Shown: positions 1-10,124 of the stretch, piece after piece
Layout: every line of letters starts with the position of its first letter
How positions within the stretch are numbered: the first letter of the stretch is position 1
Assembly: GCF_023333595.1 (NCBI RefSeq)
Contig: NZ_JAIQZM010000011.1
Span: 88,726 to 152,725 of the forward strand
DNA from: Argonema galeatum A003/A1
GTDB taxonomy: Bacteria; Cyanobacteriota; Cyanobacteriia; Cyanobacteriales; Aerosakkonemataceae
Direction of reading: 5' to 3'
DNA length: 64,000 nucleotides
Notes under the pieces: generated by a model
The model's database searches: none
What the model was told of the DNA's origin: nothing
The model's input: the letters and a program-made list of their open reading frames with translations, nothing else
Made by a program: the position numbers and the translations under genes

Positions 1-1253
1 TTCCAGACTTCTAATACTGGCATTCCGGCGATCGCACTATTTGGATCTTCCATCGCCGCTGGATTAACGGTGTCGTTGGCACCAATCACAAGTACCGCAT
101 CGGTTTCGGGGAAATCTTCATTGATTTCTTCCATTTCCAGAACGATGTCGTAAGGCACATTCGCCTCTGCCAGTAGCACGTTCATGTGTCCCGGTAGGCG
201 ACCCGCCACTGGATGGATGCCAAACCGAACTTGTACGCCCTTTTCCCGCAATATCTTGGTGACTTCTGACAGGGAGTGTTGAGCTTGAGCTACTGCCATA
301 CCGTAGCCGGGAACGATGATGACGTTCTTGGCATCGCGCAAGAGTTCGACGGTATCATCAACTGTGGTTGAGATTACTTCGCCCACTATTTCGCTGGCTG
401 CTGAGACTGTTCCCGATCCGGTGCCAAAGCCACCCAGGATGACGCTGATAAACGATCGGTTCATGGCTTTGCACATGATGTAGCTGAGGATCGCGCCGCT
501 ACTGCCGACAAGCGCACCAGTGACGATCAGGAGGTCGTTGGATAGCATGAAGCCAGCGGCTGCTGCTGCCCATCCAGAGTAGCTGTTGAGCATAGAGACG
601 ACAACCGGCATATCCGCACCGCCGATCCCCATGACCAAATTAAAGCCCAGAACTCCGGCGAGGGCTGTCATAATCAGCAGCGGTTGCAATCCTGTGTAGT
701 CTTCGGCACCAATAAAGGTGGAGCCAAGTGCGACGGAAGCACCCAGGATGCTGAGATTGATTAAATGGCGTCCCGGCAAAAGTAACGGTTTGCCGCTGAT
801 GATACCGCGCAGTTTTCCAAATGCCACGATCGATCCGGTGAAGGTGACAGCACCGATAAACACGCCGATAAAAATCTCGATTTCGTGGATGGTAGCTTCG
901 ACGCCAATTAGGGATTGATTCGGTTGCAGGTAGTTGGCGACACCCACCAAAACTGCGGCAGCACCGACAAAGCTATGCAGGATCGCCACTAATTCTGGCA
1001 TGGAAGTCATGGCGACGTTCGCTGCAACGATCGCACCGATGATTGCGCCCGGAACTATCACCGCTGCCAAGGTGCCGTATTCGGTGATGCCAGCGCCAAG
1101 GCCCAACATGGTGGCGACGATCGCTAGAAGCATCCCGATGATGCCGAAGAGGTTGCCCTTGGTTGCGTTTTCTTGATTGGACAAACCACCCAGACTGAGG
1201 ATAAACAGGGCGCTTGCACCAATGTAAGAAACTGTCAATATACTACTTGTCAT
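1..1253 (-). CDS. pntB: NAD(P) transhydrogenase subunit beta, partial (3' end outside window)
   Basis: Beta subunit of the membrane proton-translocating transhydrogenase, which moves hydride between NADH and NADP+ and carries the NADP(H)-binding domain. About 417 residues are visible from the ATG at 1253. The first half is a run of hydrophobic segments; the C-terminal part shows the NADP-domain stretches [14 protein letters not shown] and [20 protein letters not shown], both characteristic of PntB. The family is about 460-470 residues long, so roughly the last 50 lie beyond position 1. It follows pntA on the same strand after a 145-bp gap filled with short tandem repeats, so the two are probably cotranscribed. 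The call rests on near full-length recognisable sequence. Confidence 0.95.
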   Translation of the reverse strand, partial: MTSSILTVSYIGASALFILSLGGLSNQENATKGNLFGIIGMLLAIVATMLGLGAGITEYGTLAAVIVPGAIIGAIVAANVAMTSMPELVAILHSFVGAAAVLVGVANYLQPNQSLIGVEATIHEIEIFIGVFIGAVTFTGSIVAFGKLRGIISGKPLLLPGRHLINLSILGASVALGSTFIGAEDYTGLQPLLIMTALAGVLGFNLVMGIGGADMPVVVSMLNSYSGWAAAAAGFMLSNDLLIVTGALVGSSGAILSYIMCKAMNRSFISVILGGFGTGSGTVSAASEIVGEVISTTVDDTVELLRDAKNVIIVPGYGMAVAQAQHSLSEVTKILREKGVQVRFGIHPVAGRLPGHMNVLLAEANVPYDIVLEMEEINEDFPETDAVLVIGANDTVNPAAMEDPNSAIAGMPVLEVW

Positions 1254-1261
1254 TTTGAGGA

Positions 1262-1396
1262 ATTAGTGATTGGTGATTGGTGATTGGTGATTGGGAATTG
1301 GGGAATTGGGGAATTGAGAATTGAAAAATTGGGGAATTGAAAAATTGGGAATTCTCCCCCACTCTTCCCTAGCCCCTAGCCCCTAGCCCCTAGCCC
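1262..1396. repeat. Composite short tandem repeats between pntA and pntB
   Basis: The gap begins with a heptamer array TGATTGG (about four units, 1265-1294), continues with repeats of GGGAATTG/GAAAAATTG type, and ends with a CCCCTAG heptamer array at about 1368-1396. Heptanucleotide arrays of this kind (STRR sequences) are known in filamentous cyanobacteria. The CCCCTAG array recurs at about 5873, 29415 and 45683. The repeat sits inside the presumed pntA-pntB transcript. Confidence 0.85.
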
Positions 1397-1398
1397 CT

Positions 1399-2979
1399 TC
1401 ATCTGCGGAACATCTTGAGCATCCGTTGGGTGACGAGAAAGCCGCCGGAAATGTTGATTGTACCGATGAGAATTGCGATCGCGCCCAAAATTGTACTAGG
1501 TGAAGTTAGCGAACTGGATATCTGGAGAATGCCGCCAATGATAATAATCCCGCTGATTGCATTGGTGACGCTCATCAAGGGCGTGTGCAGAGCGGGTTTG
1601 ACGTTCCAAATCACTTGCCAGCCAACGAAGCAAGCCAGCACAAATACGGTGAAGTGAGACAGGAACGAAGGAGGGGCCGCGATACCGACGCCCAAGAGAG
1701 CTAAGCCAGTTAGTCCCAGTACGACTAAATCGTTCGTCCCGAAGGTGGATGTCGGTTTGGCTGGTGCTTTTACCGCTGCCTCGACTGGTTTTGCGGGTGT
1801 AGCAGAGGGTTGCGGCGGTGAAGGTGCTGCTTTTGGCGGCGGCGGAGGTAGTTCTTCGCCTTCGTAGATTAGGAGGGCTCCGCGAACCACCTCATCGTCC
1901 ATATCGACTTTGTATTGACCGGATTTGGTCATATCGTCGAGCAAGTGCCAAAGATTGCTGCCATAAAGCTGACTCGACTGTTGCGCCAGACGGCTAGGCA
2001 GATCTGTTAAACCAACGATCGTGACGCCATTGTGAGAGTAAACTTCTTTCGGTTTAGTAAGCTCGCAGTTACCGCCTTGTTCTGCTGCCAAATCGACGAT
2101 CACAGAGCCTTCTTTCATGCTCTCAACCATCTCTTTGGTAATCAAGACGGGTGCTTTTCTGCCAGGGATCACAGCCGTTGTGATGATAATGTCAACTTCC
2201 TTAGCTTGGTCAGCAAAGAGGGCCATTTCCGCCTTAATAAACTCTTCGCTCATCACCTTGGCGTAGCCGCCTTGACCTGTGCCGTCTTCTGCGAAATCGA
2301 GTTCCAAAAACTCTCCGCCCAAGCTTTGAACTTGCTCTTTAACCACAGGACGGGTATCGAAAGCGCGGACGATCGCACCCAGACCCTTTGCCGCGCCGAT
2401 AGCTGCCAGTCCCGCAACTCCAGCGCCAATCACCAGTACCTTCGCTGGCGGCACTTTCCCGGCGGCGGTAATCTGTCCGGTAAAGAAGCGACCAAAGTTG
2501 CTAGCAGCTTCGACTACAGCGCGGTAACCGGCGATGTTTGCCATCGAGCTGAGGGCGTCCATCTTTTGAGCGCGGCTAATACGCGGAATGGCTTCCATTG
2601 CTAGCACCGTGGCTTTCCGCAAAACCAGACGCTCTACCAGTTCCGGGTTTTGGGCCGGCCAGATGAAGCTGATCAGCGTACCGTCAAGACTAAGCAATTC
2701 GGCTTCGTGCTTACCGTCTCTGGCGATTTCGGGCGGACGGACTTTGAGGACGATATCCGACTCTGCCCACAGTGTTGGGGCATCGGGTCGGATTTTACAT
2801 TCAACTTGCTTGTAGGCTTCGTCAGGGAAGTTGGCTAATTCGCCTGCCCCAGACTCTATAAGTACTTCAAAACCTAGCTTCATAAGCCGCTTGGCTGTGT
2901 CTGGCGTTGCTGCTACACGACATTCGCCGGGGTGGATTTCCTTGGGGATTCCAACCTTCATAGCTGTTTTTGTTTCCAT
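1399..2979 (-). CDS. pntA: NAD(P) transhydrogenase subunit alpha
   Basis: Alpha subunit of the transhydrogenase, which binds NAD(H) and works with PntB in the membrane. It begins with the alanine-dehydrogenase/PNT N-terminal fold ([20 protein letters not shown]), followed by the dinucleotide-binding region around [17 protein letters not shown] and the PNT segment [18 protein letters not shown] Pro/Ala-rich linker at roughly residues 380-430 leads to a C-terminal block of about three to four membrane segments, so both parts that are split in some bacteria are fused here. Start choice is uncertain: TTG at 2994, ATG at 2979 (taken here; GGAA lies about 10 nt upstream) and ATG at 2961 are all in frame, and homology begins at the last. 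It precedes pntB on the same strand. Confidence 0.93.
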   Translation of the reverse strand: METKTAMKVGIPKEIHPGECRVAATPDTAKRLMKLGFEVLIESGAGELANFPDEAYKQVECKIRPDAPTLWAESDIVLKVRPPEIARDGKHEAELLSLDGTLISFIWPAQNPELVERLVLRKATVLAMEAIPRISRAQKMDALSSMANIAGYRAVVEAASNFGRFFTGQITAAGKVPPAKVLVIGAGVAGLAAIGAAKGLGAIVRAFDTRPVVKEQVQSLGGEFLELDFAEDGTGQGGYAKVMSEEFIKAEMALFADQAKEVDIIITTAVIPGRKAPVLITKEMVESMKEGSVIVDLAAEQGGNCELTKPKEVYSHNGVTIVGLTDLPSRLAQQSSQLYGSNLWHLLDDMTKSGQYKVDMDDEVVRGALLIYEGEELPPPPPKAAPSPPQPSATPAKPVEAAVKAPAKPTSTFGTNDLVVLGLTGLALLGVGIAAPPSFLSHFTVFVLACFVGWQVIWNVKPALHTPLMSVTNAISGIIIIGGILQISSSLTSPSTILGAIAILIGTINISGGFLVTQRMLKMFRR

Positions 2980-3408
2980 TGAAATGAGTTCCAAGCGTGC
3001 GTCAAGAATCTTATCTATTTGGAGTTATTGCCCAGATCGCTATTTTTCTGTGACTTTGTGTGCGATCGGGCCTTTTCTGTTTCAAAATTTTAGCATTGAG
3101 AGCTTTAATGGCTGTTTTTTTTCTAAAGCTTAGTTTATCAAGATTTGAAAATTTATTCGTAAATAAAGGTTGCGAATATTAGAAAATTTTTAATTAATGG
3201 CTGATTTGGCTCGATCCCGAATTCTTTTTGAAGATACTGTTGGGACTGGGCTGGATGTGCTACAGAAGCTGGTTGAGGTGAGGTGGTTGTATAGAAACAA
3301 ACCCTTCTTGACAGGAATGACGCACGGTAAAGAGACTGGAGAGATAGTTTGCTAAGGGTGTTTTATGCTACAGAGACGAGCTATTTTTTGCAGAGCAAAC
3401 TGTTGCAA
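2980..3408. other. Upstream region of pntA with one unsupported short ORF
   Basis: AT-rich non-coding stretch that must hold the pntA promoter on the minus strand; I see no convincing -35/-10 pair. On the plus strand, 3197-3355 encodes a 52-residue ORF (MADLARSRILFEDTVGTG...) without a clear ribosome-binding site or recognisable family, so I do not call it a gene. Confidence 0.4.
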
Positions 3409-3638
3409 CTATTGGGGTGCATTATATTTTCTCTCAATCCAATTCTCTAAATCCCGAATATCTTGAAAGTTTGGGTGAACACCGATCCCTCGTAACGCCG
3501 ACTGAGAACACAGCCCCAATACCAGAGATTTACCTTTTGATAGTCTTGGGCTCCTGCTGATTTAACCTTAAGTTTGTGCAACAAAACAGCTAACGTTACC
3601 AACAATGGTTTGTTCCGAAGCGCTGCTAAAGTTTTTAG
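3409..3638 (-). pseudogene. Decayed fragment of an unidentified protein gene
   Basis: On the minus strand, one frame reads LKTLAALRNKPLLVTLAVLL then HKLKVKSAGAQDYQK, and after a single-base shift near 3540 another frame continues GKSLVLGLCSQSALRGIGV, HPNFQDIRDLENWIERKYNA and a TAG stop. The two halves look like natural protein and abut exactly at the shift, which suggests an old gene with a frameshift and no start codon left. I do not recognise the family. It could also be chance coding-like sequence. Confidence 0.35.
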
Positions 3639-3658
3639 TTATTTGCAGCTGAACAAAG

Positions 3659-3685
3659 AATTTCCCGGTTGTTAACCGGGAAATT
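3659..3685 (-). terminator. Perfect 12-bp hairpin after the ferrochelatase-like gene
   Basis: Arms of 12 bp (AATTTCCCGGTT and its exact complement) around a 3-nt loop lie 20 nt beyond the stop codon at 3705. The T-run is weak (CTTTG), so this is a plausible but not textbook intrinsic terminator. Confidence 0.6.
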
Positions 3686-3704
3686 GTCAATCAAATCCCT
3701 TACT

Positions 3705-4871
3705 TTAATGATGGTGATGATCGTGACCGTGATGATGGTCGTGATGGTCATGATGATGACCGTCGTCATGGTGATGAGCAGCCAGATGCAGATTAACAGC
3801 TAATGCTTGTTCTGACAGCAAAGCTTCAATTTGGGGATTAGCCCACTGGGCTGCCATCTTTAAGAAATCTGGATGGTCGTTAACGCAAGCCATTTGTATG
3901 CAGTTCACATCTGAATGTTGCCGTTGCAAACCATGAATGATGTGGTCTACATCCAATAAAGTTTCGTGATTTTCTGTGGCAAAGCCAATAGGCATGAAAA
4001 CAAGAGCTTTGACACCGAGTTCGATTAAGTTTTTGGCAGCTTGCTTGGCATCAGGCTGAGTCCATTCAATTAGTGGCGTATCGTGATTTAACCAACCCAC
4101 TGAGATGAGTGGATAGCGGTTAATTAGCTTTGACCGGACTAATTCGTAAAGTGCCTCACTTTCGGTAATACCAGAGGTAAATCCTTTGGCTTTGTGGGGA
4201 CAACCGTGGTTCATTAAAACGATGCCAATTTGAGATGGGAGGTAAGCTTCGGCTAGTTCGGCGGCTATTTTTTCCTCTACGAGACGAGCCATTAAATCGA
4301 TGTAGGCTGGTTCGTTGTAGAAAGAGGGGATGTAGCGCTGACCTTTAACCCAATGTTCATCACCGTCAACTAGATTTGCAAGAGCTTTGTTTACTTGCTC
4401 GACGGCAATACCGCTGGTGAAGATAGAATCTACAACCAGGAGGGGATAGATTAATATTTTGTCAAATCCCTGGGCTTTGATTTCAGTTAAGACTTGTTCG
4501 GGGAGGAAGGGGGCGCAAAAGTTGAACGCTTTGAAGACTTGAATGCTAGAGCCCCATTTTTCTTGCAATTCCTTTTCAATACCAGCCCTTTGCTGCTCAA
4601 AAATGGCGTTATGAGGCGAAATAAAGTGGTTATGTTGGTGACTCCACTCATGCAGGTCAAACATCGCCAGAATTTTGGCTAGCGGCGGATAAATCCAGGT
4701 TGGTACGGGGGCAAACTTCGCTGTGAGTAAATTCAACGCTTGTTCGTTGTAGTTGGCGAAGTCTTCGTAACTCTCCACTTCTCCATAACCCATTAGCAAT
4801 ACGGCAACTCGGTCTTTGCTGCCAGAGTGTGGTAGAGTTTGTTGTCCTATTTTTTCAGGGGTGGCAACCAC
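3705..4871 (-). CDS. Ferrochelatase-like protein with histidine-rich C-terminal tail
   Basis: Class II chelatase fold, probably inserting or carrying a metal. The N-terminus (DRVAVLLMGYGEVESYEDF) matches the HemH-like opening, and the motif PIGFATENHETLLDVDHI corresponds to the ferrochelatase C-terminal region with the conserved Glu (HETL). The segment IGIVLMNHGCPHKAKGF is near where HemH has its catalytic His. The last about 24 residues are almost only His and Asp (HHHDDGHHHDHHDHHHG...), a metal-binding tail that normal HemH lacks. I place the start at GTG 4871 because GGAGGA lies 8 nt upstream; an upstream TTG at 4886 is also possible. It may be a second chelatase or a metallochaperone-like paralogue, not the main HemH. 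Neighbours give no pathway clue. Confidence 0.72.
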   Translation of the reverse strand: MVATPEKIGQQTLPHSGSKDRVAVLLMGYGEVESYEDFANYNEQALNLLTAKFAPVPTWIYPPLAKILAMFDLHEWSHQHNHFISPHNAIFEQQRAGIEKELQEKWGSSIQVFKAFNFCAPFLPEQVLTEIKAQGFDKILIYPLLVVDSIFTSGIAVEQVNKALANLVDGDEHWVKGQRYIPSFYNEPAYIDLMARLVEEKIAAELAEAYLPSQIGIVLMNHGCPHKAKGFTSGITESEALYELVRSKLINRYPLISVGWLNHDTPLIEWTQPDAKQAAKNLIELGVKALVFMPIGFATENHETLLDVDHIIHGLQRQHSDVNCIQMACVNDHPDFLKMAAQWANPQIEALLSEQALAVNLHLAAHHHDDGHHHDHHDHHHGHDHHHH

Positions 4872-5036
4872 GTTGCATTCCTCCAAGGGAGTGATGTCGT
4901 CATTAGAGCGGGAGAGGCTGGGTCATCCCATTGTCTTGAGGCTAAAATCTCCTCAAAGCGCCACTCCTTTTTTATAGGTTAACATCCCCAGGGGGGGCAT
5001 TGGGGTAAATGATTTTGGTAACCAGTTGATTTTTGG

Positions 5037-5660
5037 ATGAGGCTTATGAGCGTGATTATTTGCCCTGGGATTCACGAGCCGGAACTGACGGAGAGCTTTC
5101 TTGAGGGATTGGGGTGGGTCGGGTCGGATAAGTTATCAAATGGTAGTAAATCGGAAAATATACTTATTTTTCCAGCCCAAGACTATCCAGCATACTCAGC
5201 CTTTCACATATTGCAATTCTTGGGAGACTGCGGTATAAATCCTCTCGATCGGCACAAATCACCCGCGCAGCTGGTGTTTATTAGCTTTAGTGCCGGTGTT
5301 GTAGGTGCTATTGGAGCGGCTTGGGCGTGGCAAGCGTTAAGAGGAAATGTCAAAGCATTTATCGCTATAGATGGCTGGGGTGTACCCTTGGGGGGTAACT
5401 TTCCCATCCATCGGCTGAGTCACGATCGCTTTACCCACTGGAGTTCTGCTCTACTCTTAAGTGGGGAGGACAATTTTTATGCTTCGCCGCCAGTGGCGCA
5501 TTTAGAACTTTGGCGATCGCCCCAAACAACGCAAGGCTGGTGGGTAAACTCAAAATGTGGGAAATCCGAACAGCGAAGACTCCTCACTGCTGCCCAATTT
5601 TTGACTATGCTGTTAGAGCTATACTCCGCACGGGCACAAACTGTTATTTTTGATGTGTAG
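5037..5660 (+). CDS. Conserved alpha/beta-hydrolase-like protein
   Basis: A 207-residue protein I cannot name. It opens with a beta-strand-like MSVIICPGIHEPELTESFL and has FISFSAGVVGAIGAAWAW, in which S-F-S-A-G fits the G/S-x-S-x-G nucleophile elbow of alpha/beta hydrolases, followed by AFIAIDGWGVPLGG. These suggest a hydrolase fold with Ser in the elbow, but acid and His positions are not certain. ATG at 5046 is an alternative start. The stop codon TAG is the beginning of a dispersed repeat (TGTAGGGGCGAAGCAT), so the natural C-terminus may have been altered by that repeat. Confidence 0.65.
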   Translation: MRLMSVIICPGIHEPELTESFLEGLGWVGSDKLSNGSKSENILIFPAQDYPAYSAFHILQFLGDCGINPLDRHKSPAQLVFISFSAGVVGAIGAAWAWQALRGNVKAFIAIDGWGVPLGGNFPIHRLSHDRFTHWSSALLLSGEDNFYASPPVAHLELWRSPQTTQGWWVNSKCGKSEQRRLLTAAQFLTMLLELYSARAQTVIFDV

Positions 5661-5729
5661 GGGCGAAGCATGACCGTATTAATTTGTTGGTTGAACCCAA
5701 AGATATTTACCGGAATGCGGAGCCCCTAC
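5656..5729. repeat. GGGGCGAAGCAT inverted-repeat element (diverged copy)
   Basis: Left arm GTAGGGGCGAAGCAT (5657-5671) and imperfect right arm ending GCGGAGCCCCTAC (5717-5729). The same core is found in better form at 42178-42245 and 56611-56678. The TAG of the preceding gene is inside the left arm. Confidence 0.65.
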
Positions 5730-5773
5730 TGCTGGGTTAAAAAAGCTCGTTCTATGACTGTGCTAAATATATT

Positions 5774-5901
5774 AGGGGAATTAGGGGAATTTTAGATTTT
5801 AGATTTAATTTCAAGAAAGAAATCTGAAATCTAAAATCTGAAATTCTCCCCCACTCTCCCTTCCCCCTCTTCCCTAGCCCCTAGCCCCTAGTCCCTAGCT
5901 A
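5774..5901. repeat. Composite repeat: AAATCTAAAATC inverted repeat plus CCCCTAG array
   Basis: An inverted repeat built from TTTTAGATTTTAGATTT and AAATCTGAAATCTAAAATC is followed by CTCCCCCACTC and a short CCCCTAG heptamer array. The same order (AT-rich repeat, CTCCCCCACTC, CCCCTAG) occurs in the pntA-pntB gap. It fills most of the space before the MFS gene. Confidence 0.7.
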
Positions 5902-5914
5902 TATTACCTTTCCT

Positions 5915-7210
5915 ATGTTTCCAACTGACCCTTCCATTGCTTCTAGTAACGGGTTTCGGGCTCTCCTAAAAAATGGCCCATTTATGGCGCTTTGGATTGG
6001 GCAGGTGGTGTCCCAAATAGCGGATAAAATTTTCTTTATTTTGCTGATTGCCCTGGTAGCCGAGTATCAAGCAGAAGCAGCATCAGGTTTCGCCAATTCG
6101 ATGCGATCGACTGCGATGGTAGCCTTCACCCTGCCAGCGATTCTGTTTGGATCGGGTGCGGGGATTTTTGTAGACCGCTTCTCCAAAAAGCAAACGATGA
6201 TCGCTAGCAATGTGATTCGAGAGTTATTAATTATAGCGCTGGCTTTGATACACGATCGGTTTTTTATCCTATTGTTGATTACGTTTCTAATCTCAACAGT
6301 AACGCAATTTTTTGCCCCAGCAGAGCAGGCAGCAATTCCGCTGGTGGTAAAGAACAAGGAATTAATGTCTGCTAATGCTATGTTCGCAGCATCAACGATG
6401 GGCGCTTTGATTGTGGGCATGATAATTGGCAGCCCCTTGTTGAACTTAGCCAGTCGCTGGTGGGGAGACTATGGGCCGGAGGTTTTGGTGGGCGGGTTAT
6501 ACTTGCTCTCAGCATTTATCATTCGCTTCATGCGAACCAAAGAAACTAGGAGGATTATTGATAAGCAGGCTGCTATCCATCCATTGACTGAGTTGAAGGC
6601 GGGTTTGCGCTATCTGAAGCAAAACCGTCTGGTGAGTAACGCGATGGTACAGTTGACGGTTCTGTACTCGGTGTTTGCGGCTTTAACGGTGTTGGCGATC
6701 GAACTGGCACAGGAAATCGGTCTCAAGGAGCCTGGTGAATTTAGTTTTCTGTTGGGTGCAGCTGGGGTAGGTATGGTTTTCGGTGCTGGTATTTTAGGAT
6801 CTTGGGGCGATCGCTTTCACAATAAGCCTTTACCTTTGCTAGGTTTTTTAATGATGAGCTTTGTTTTAGCCATGTTTACCTTTACAACCAAAACATGGCT
6901 GGGGTTGGGGCTTAGCGTGTTTTTGGGTGTGGGAGCGTCTTTTATAGGTGTACCTATGCAAACGCTTATTCAAAGACAAACACCAGAATATATGCGCGGC
7001 ACGGTGTTTGGGTTTCAGAATAATGCGGTTAACATTGCCCTGAGTTTGCCATTAGCGATCGCAGGGCCGCTCACCGATGCCGTTGGCAATGCCCTGGGTT
7101 CGGATGACGCCGGTTTGCGGGTCGTCCTTTGGGGTATGAGCATAGTAGTGAGCGCATCTGGTGTCTGGGCGTGGCGCAATACCCGCGACGTATTGCAAGA
7201 TGTGATTTAG
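5915..7210 (+). CDS. MFS transporter
   Basis: A 431-residue integral membrane protein of the major facilitator superfamily. Hydrophobic segments recur along the whole chain, and the first cytoplasmic loop [15 protein letters not shown] matches the G-x(3)-D-R-x-x-r/k-k MFS loop motif; an equivalent ([12 protein letters not shown]) opens the second half. The type resembles the MFS_3/LplT-like exporters. Substrate cannot be read from the sequence. No good ribosome-binding site precedes ATG 5915; MALWIGQ further in is the next option but would remove the first segment. It lies upstream of ilvB with 139 bp between the ORF end and the preferred ilvB start, so cotranscription is uncertain. Confidence 0.85.
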   Translation: MFPTDPSIASSNGFRALLKNGPFMALWIGQVVSQIADKIFFILLIALVAEYQAEAASGFANSMRSTAMVAFTLPAILFGSGAGIFVDRFSKKQTMIASNVIRELLIIALALIHDRFFILLLITFLISTVTQFFAPAEQAAIPLVVKNKELMSANAMFAASTMGALIVGMIIGSPLLNLASRWWGDYGPEVLVGGLYLLSAFIIRFMRTKETRRIIDKQAAIHPLTELKAGLRYLKQNRLVSNAMVQLTVLYSVFAALTVLAIELAQEIGLKEPGEFSFLLGAAGVGMVFGAGILGSWGDRFHNKPLPLLGFLMMSFVLAMFTFTTKTWLGLGLSVFLGVGASFIGVPMQTLIQRQTPEYMRGTVFGFQNNAVNIALSLPLAIAGPLTDAVGNALGSDDAGLRVVLWGMSIVVSASGVWAWRNTRDVLQDVI

Positions 7211-7349
7211 CTATATTACAAACACGCATACCTCAATTTTTCTTTGTCTGAATTCGTATCACAATAGAATTGTGATACGAAATACTAAAGTAGTATTAAA
7301 TACAATTTCTAAATCCAATAGACCTACCCAATTTGGAGGTGCCCTCTCC

Positions 7350-9230
7350 GTGTCTTCCCAAACCTTGTCTCAAAGAGAATCTAGTTTAAATGGCGAAGAA
7401 ACTTCGCCCATACAAACTCTCAGGCGTGCCACGGGTGGTTTCGCCTTAATTGACAGTCTGAAACGCCACGGCGTCAAGCATATTTTTGGCTATCCCGGCG
7501 GTGCGATTCTGCCACTGTACGACGAGCTGTACCGGGCAGAAGCTGCTGGTGGCATACAGCATATCCTGGTCAGACACGAGCAAGGAGCCGCCCACGCAGC
7601 AGATGGCTATGCCCGCGCTACTGGTCAGGTGGGGGTTTGTTTTGCGACTTCTGGCCCTGGAGCGACTAACCTGGTAACGGGCATTGCCACGGCTCACATG
7701 GACTCGATTCCAATGGTGATTGTGACTGGGCAAGTGAGTCGCGCCGCAATTGGAACTGACGCTTTTCAGGAAACGGATATATATGGGATTACGCTGCCGG
7801 TAGTTAAGCACTCTTATGTGGTGCGCGACCCCAGAGATATGGCGCGGATAGTGGCGGAAGCTTTCCACATTGCCAGTACAGGGCGTCCGGGGCCTGTTTT
7901 AATTGATGTTCCTAAAGATGTGGGGTTAGAAGAATTTGATTATGTGCCGGTAGATCCCGGTTCGGTGAAAATATCGGGATATCGTCCGACGGTGAAGGGC
8001 AATCCTCGTCAGACTAGCCAAGCGGTACATTTGATTCGGGAAGCGCGGCGACCTTTACTATATGTGGGAGGGGGTGCGATCGCATCTGGTGCCCATACAG
8101 AAATTCTAGAATTGGCAGAACGTTTCCAGATTCCGGTGACGACAACGCTGATGGGTAAGGGTACTTTTGACGAAAACCACCCGTTAGCTTTGGGGATGTT
8201 GGGGATGCACGGCACGGCTTATGCTAACTTTGCCGTGAGCGAGTGCGATTTGCTGATTGCGGTGGGTGCCCGTTTTGATGACCGGGTGACTGGTAAGTTG
8301 GATGAGTTTGCTTCCCGCGCTAAGGTGATCCACATTGATATTGACCCGGCTGAAGTTGGGAAAAATAGGGCTCCAGAAGTTCCGATTGTGGGCGATGTGC
8401 GCCAGGTGCTGATCGATATGCTGCGCCGATGTCACGAAACGGGGGTTTGTGGAAATCCACATCAAACGAAGGAGTGGTTGGAGAAGATCGATCGCTGGCG
8501 CGAAGATTATCCTTTAGTCGCACCTCAATATCCCGATGTGCTGTCACCCCAAGAGGTGATTGTGGAGTTAGGGCGGCAAGCGCCTAATGCTTATTACACC
8601 ACGGATGTGGGTCAGCACCAAATGTGGTCGGCCCAATTCCTCAAAACCGGGCCGCGTCGCTGGATTTCCAGTGCTGGGCTAGGCACGATGGGTTATGGGA
8701 TGCCAGCAGCAATGGGTGCCAAAATGGCGCTGCCAGATGAAGAGGTGATTTGCGTTGCCGGTGATGCCAGTATCCAAATGAATATTCAGGAACTCGGAAC
8801 CTTAGCACAGTATGGCATAAATGTCAAGACCGTGATTGTGAATAATGGTTGGCAGGGAATGGTGCGCCAGTGGCAGCAAGCTTTCTATCAGGATCGCTAC
8901 TCGTCATCCAATATGGAAGTTGGGATGCCTGATTTTGTGAAGCTGGCGGATGCTTATGGCATCAAGGGAATGGTGGTTAGCAGTCGGGATGAGTTGAAGA
9001 ATGCCGTTGCCGAAATGCTAGCGCACAATGGCCCCGTGTTGATGAATGTGCTTGTGAAACGGGATGAAAATTGTTACCCGATGGTAGCACCCGGTAAGAG
9101 CAATGCACAAATGATTGGGTTGCCACAACGTAGCAAACTGGAACCTACAGAGTTACTTTACTGTAGCAATTGCGGTGCTAAAAATGTGGGTAGCAACAAT
9201 TTCTGTCCTGAATGCGGCACGAAGTTGTAG
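7350..9230 (+). CDS. ilvB: Acetolactate synthase large subunit with C-terminal zinc ribbon
   Basis: Thiamine-diphosphate enzyme for the first common step of branched-chain amino-acid synthesis. Visible features are the N-terminal ThDP domain with the catalytic Glu ([18 protein letters not shown]), the central FAD-type domain ([14 protein letters not shown]) and the C-terminal ThDP/Mg motif [15 protein letters not shown]. The frame is open from GTG 7272, but GTG 7350 is preferred because GGAGGT lies 9 nt before it; this gives 626 residues. The last about 25 residues ([20 protein letters not shown]) form a CxxC-x(11)-CxxC zinc ribbon not found in the Escherichia coli enzymes. A strong terminator follows. 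The regulatory small subunit gene is not in the window. Confidence 0.95.
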   Translation: MSSQTLSQRESSLNGEETSPIQTLRRATGGFALIDSLKRHGVKHIFGYPGGAILPLYDELYRAEAAGGIQHILVRHEQGAAHAADGYARATGQVGVCFATSGPGATNLVTGIATAHMDSIPMVIVTGQVSRAAIGTDAFQETDIYGITLPVVKHSYVVRDPRDMARIVAEAFHIASTGRPGPVLIDVPKDVGLEEFDYVPVDPGSVKISGYRPTVKGNPRQTSQAVHLIREARRPLLYVGGGAIASGAHTEILELAERFQIPVTTTLMGKGTFDENHPLALGMLGMHGTAYANFAVSECDLLIAVGARFDDRVTGKLDEFASRAKVIHIDIDPAEVGKNRAPEVPIVGDVRQVLIDMLRRCHETGVCGNPHQTKEWLEKIDRWREDYPLVAPQYPDVLSPQEVIVELGRQAPNAYYTTDVGQHQMWSAQFLKTGPRRWISSAGLGTMGYGMPAAMGAKMALPDEEVICVAGDASIQMNIQELGTLAQYGINVKTVIVNNGWQGMVRQWQQAFYQDRYSSSNMEVGMPDFVKLADAYGIKGMVVSSRDELKNAVAEMLAHNGPVLMNVLVKRDENCYPMVAPGKSNAQMIGLPQRSKLEPTELLYCSNCGAKNVGSNNFCPECGTKL

Positions 9231-9260
9231 ATCGATCGCGGTTAATTGATTAATAGTAAG

Positions 9261-9287
9261 AGGCGCGAATAATCGCGTCTTTTTTAT
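9261..9287 (+). terminator. Intrinsic terminator after ilvB
   Basis: Stem AGGCGCGA / TCGCGTCT with loop AT-AA (9261-9280), one G-T pair, followed directly by TTTTTT. It lies 30 bp past the ilvB stop. Confidence 0.85.
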
Positions 9288-9327
9288 TATTTTAAAAGAA
9301 GTGCGATCGCTAATAGCCAACATTTAG

Positions 9328-9591
<264 letters not shown>

Positions 9592-9650
9592 AGGTTTCAC
9601 TGAATCATTATTTACTGTAAAATTGCCAAAGTGAATTTACAGGATTAATA

Positions 9651-9788
9651 ATGAGAGAACCGACGGAAGAACAATACTTGGTAATCAATGCACTGGATAC
9701 GTTGGGTCTATTAATCGAAAACCGCTATGATGAAGACATAGGAGTTTGGTATATCTTTAGTCCCAGTCAAGTTCTGACACTATTATAA
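9651..9788 (+). CDS. Small hypothetical protein, 45 aa
   Basis: ORF MREPTEEQYLVINALDTLGL... ending SPSQVLTLL, preceded by AGGA about 6 nt before the ATG. It is acidic at the start, has a Leu-rich middle and no membrane segment. No family recognised. The spacing to the DUF433 gene (59 bp) allows one transcript. Confidence 0.45.
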   Translation: MREPTEEQYLVINALDTLGLLIENRYDEDIGVWYIFSPSQVLTLL

Positions 9789-9831
9789 GGCAAAATGGCG
9801 AAGTAACCCCTATTGAACCAATATCAGAACT

Positions 9832-10113
9832 ATGAGTAATGCAACCCAATTGCCAAATCAACAATATCAAAGAATGATCGAACTCTGTCAGATAGCGCGA
9901 CAACGCTACTTAGATGCGGGGGGCGATCCTAAACGTTCATCGGGAACTCTGCATGGAAATGAATATTTAACAGAGGAAGAAAGACAAGAATTTTTTGTTT
10001 TGGGGAGACAACTTTCTGGATTTCAAGTTAAGGATGGATATGCTTACCATCTGGGTGAAAGTTGGAAATTACCTGATGATTCGCCTTCGCAAAAAAAAAG
10101 AAGTGAAATCTGA
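9832..10113 (+). CDS. Hypothetical protein, 93 aa, first gene of the peptidase set
   Basis: Soluble, charged protein (MIELCQIARQRYLDAGGDPK, then NEYLTEEERQEFFVLGRQL). No family recognised. It ends 11 bp before a papain-like peptidase gene, which in turn overlaps a third small gene, so the three probably form one operon. The middle stretch GGDPKRSSGTLHGNEYLTEE has the look of small cyanobacterial proteins found beside toxin-like genes, but this is an impression only. Confidence 0.6.
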   Translation: MSNATQLPNQQYQRMIELCQIARQRYLDAGGDPKRSSGTLHGNEYLTEEERQEFFVLGRQLSGFQVKDGYAYHLGESWKLPDDSPSQKKRSEI

Positions 10114-10124
10114 AGTTAAACAAG

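Noticed and set aside
2032..2604. 190-aa plus-strand open frame antisense to pntA
   Set aside because: Shadow of pntA; no family features.
3197..3355. 52-aa plus-strand ORF before the pntA gene
   Set aside because: No RBS, no recognised family, AT-rich surroundings; may be chance.
7272..7349. Upstream in-frame extension of ilvB from GTG 7272
   Set aside because: The extension has no family similarity, and GGAGGT 9 nt before GTG 7350 marks a better start.
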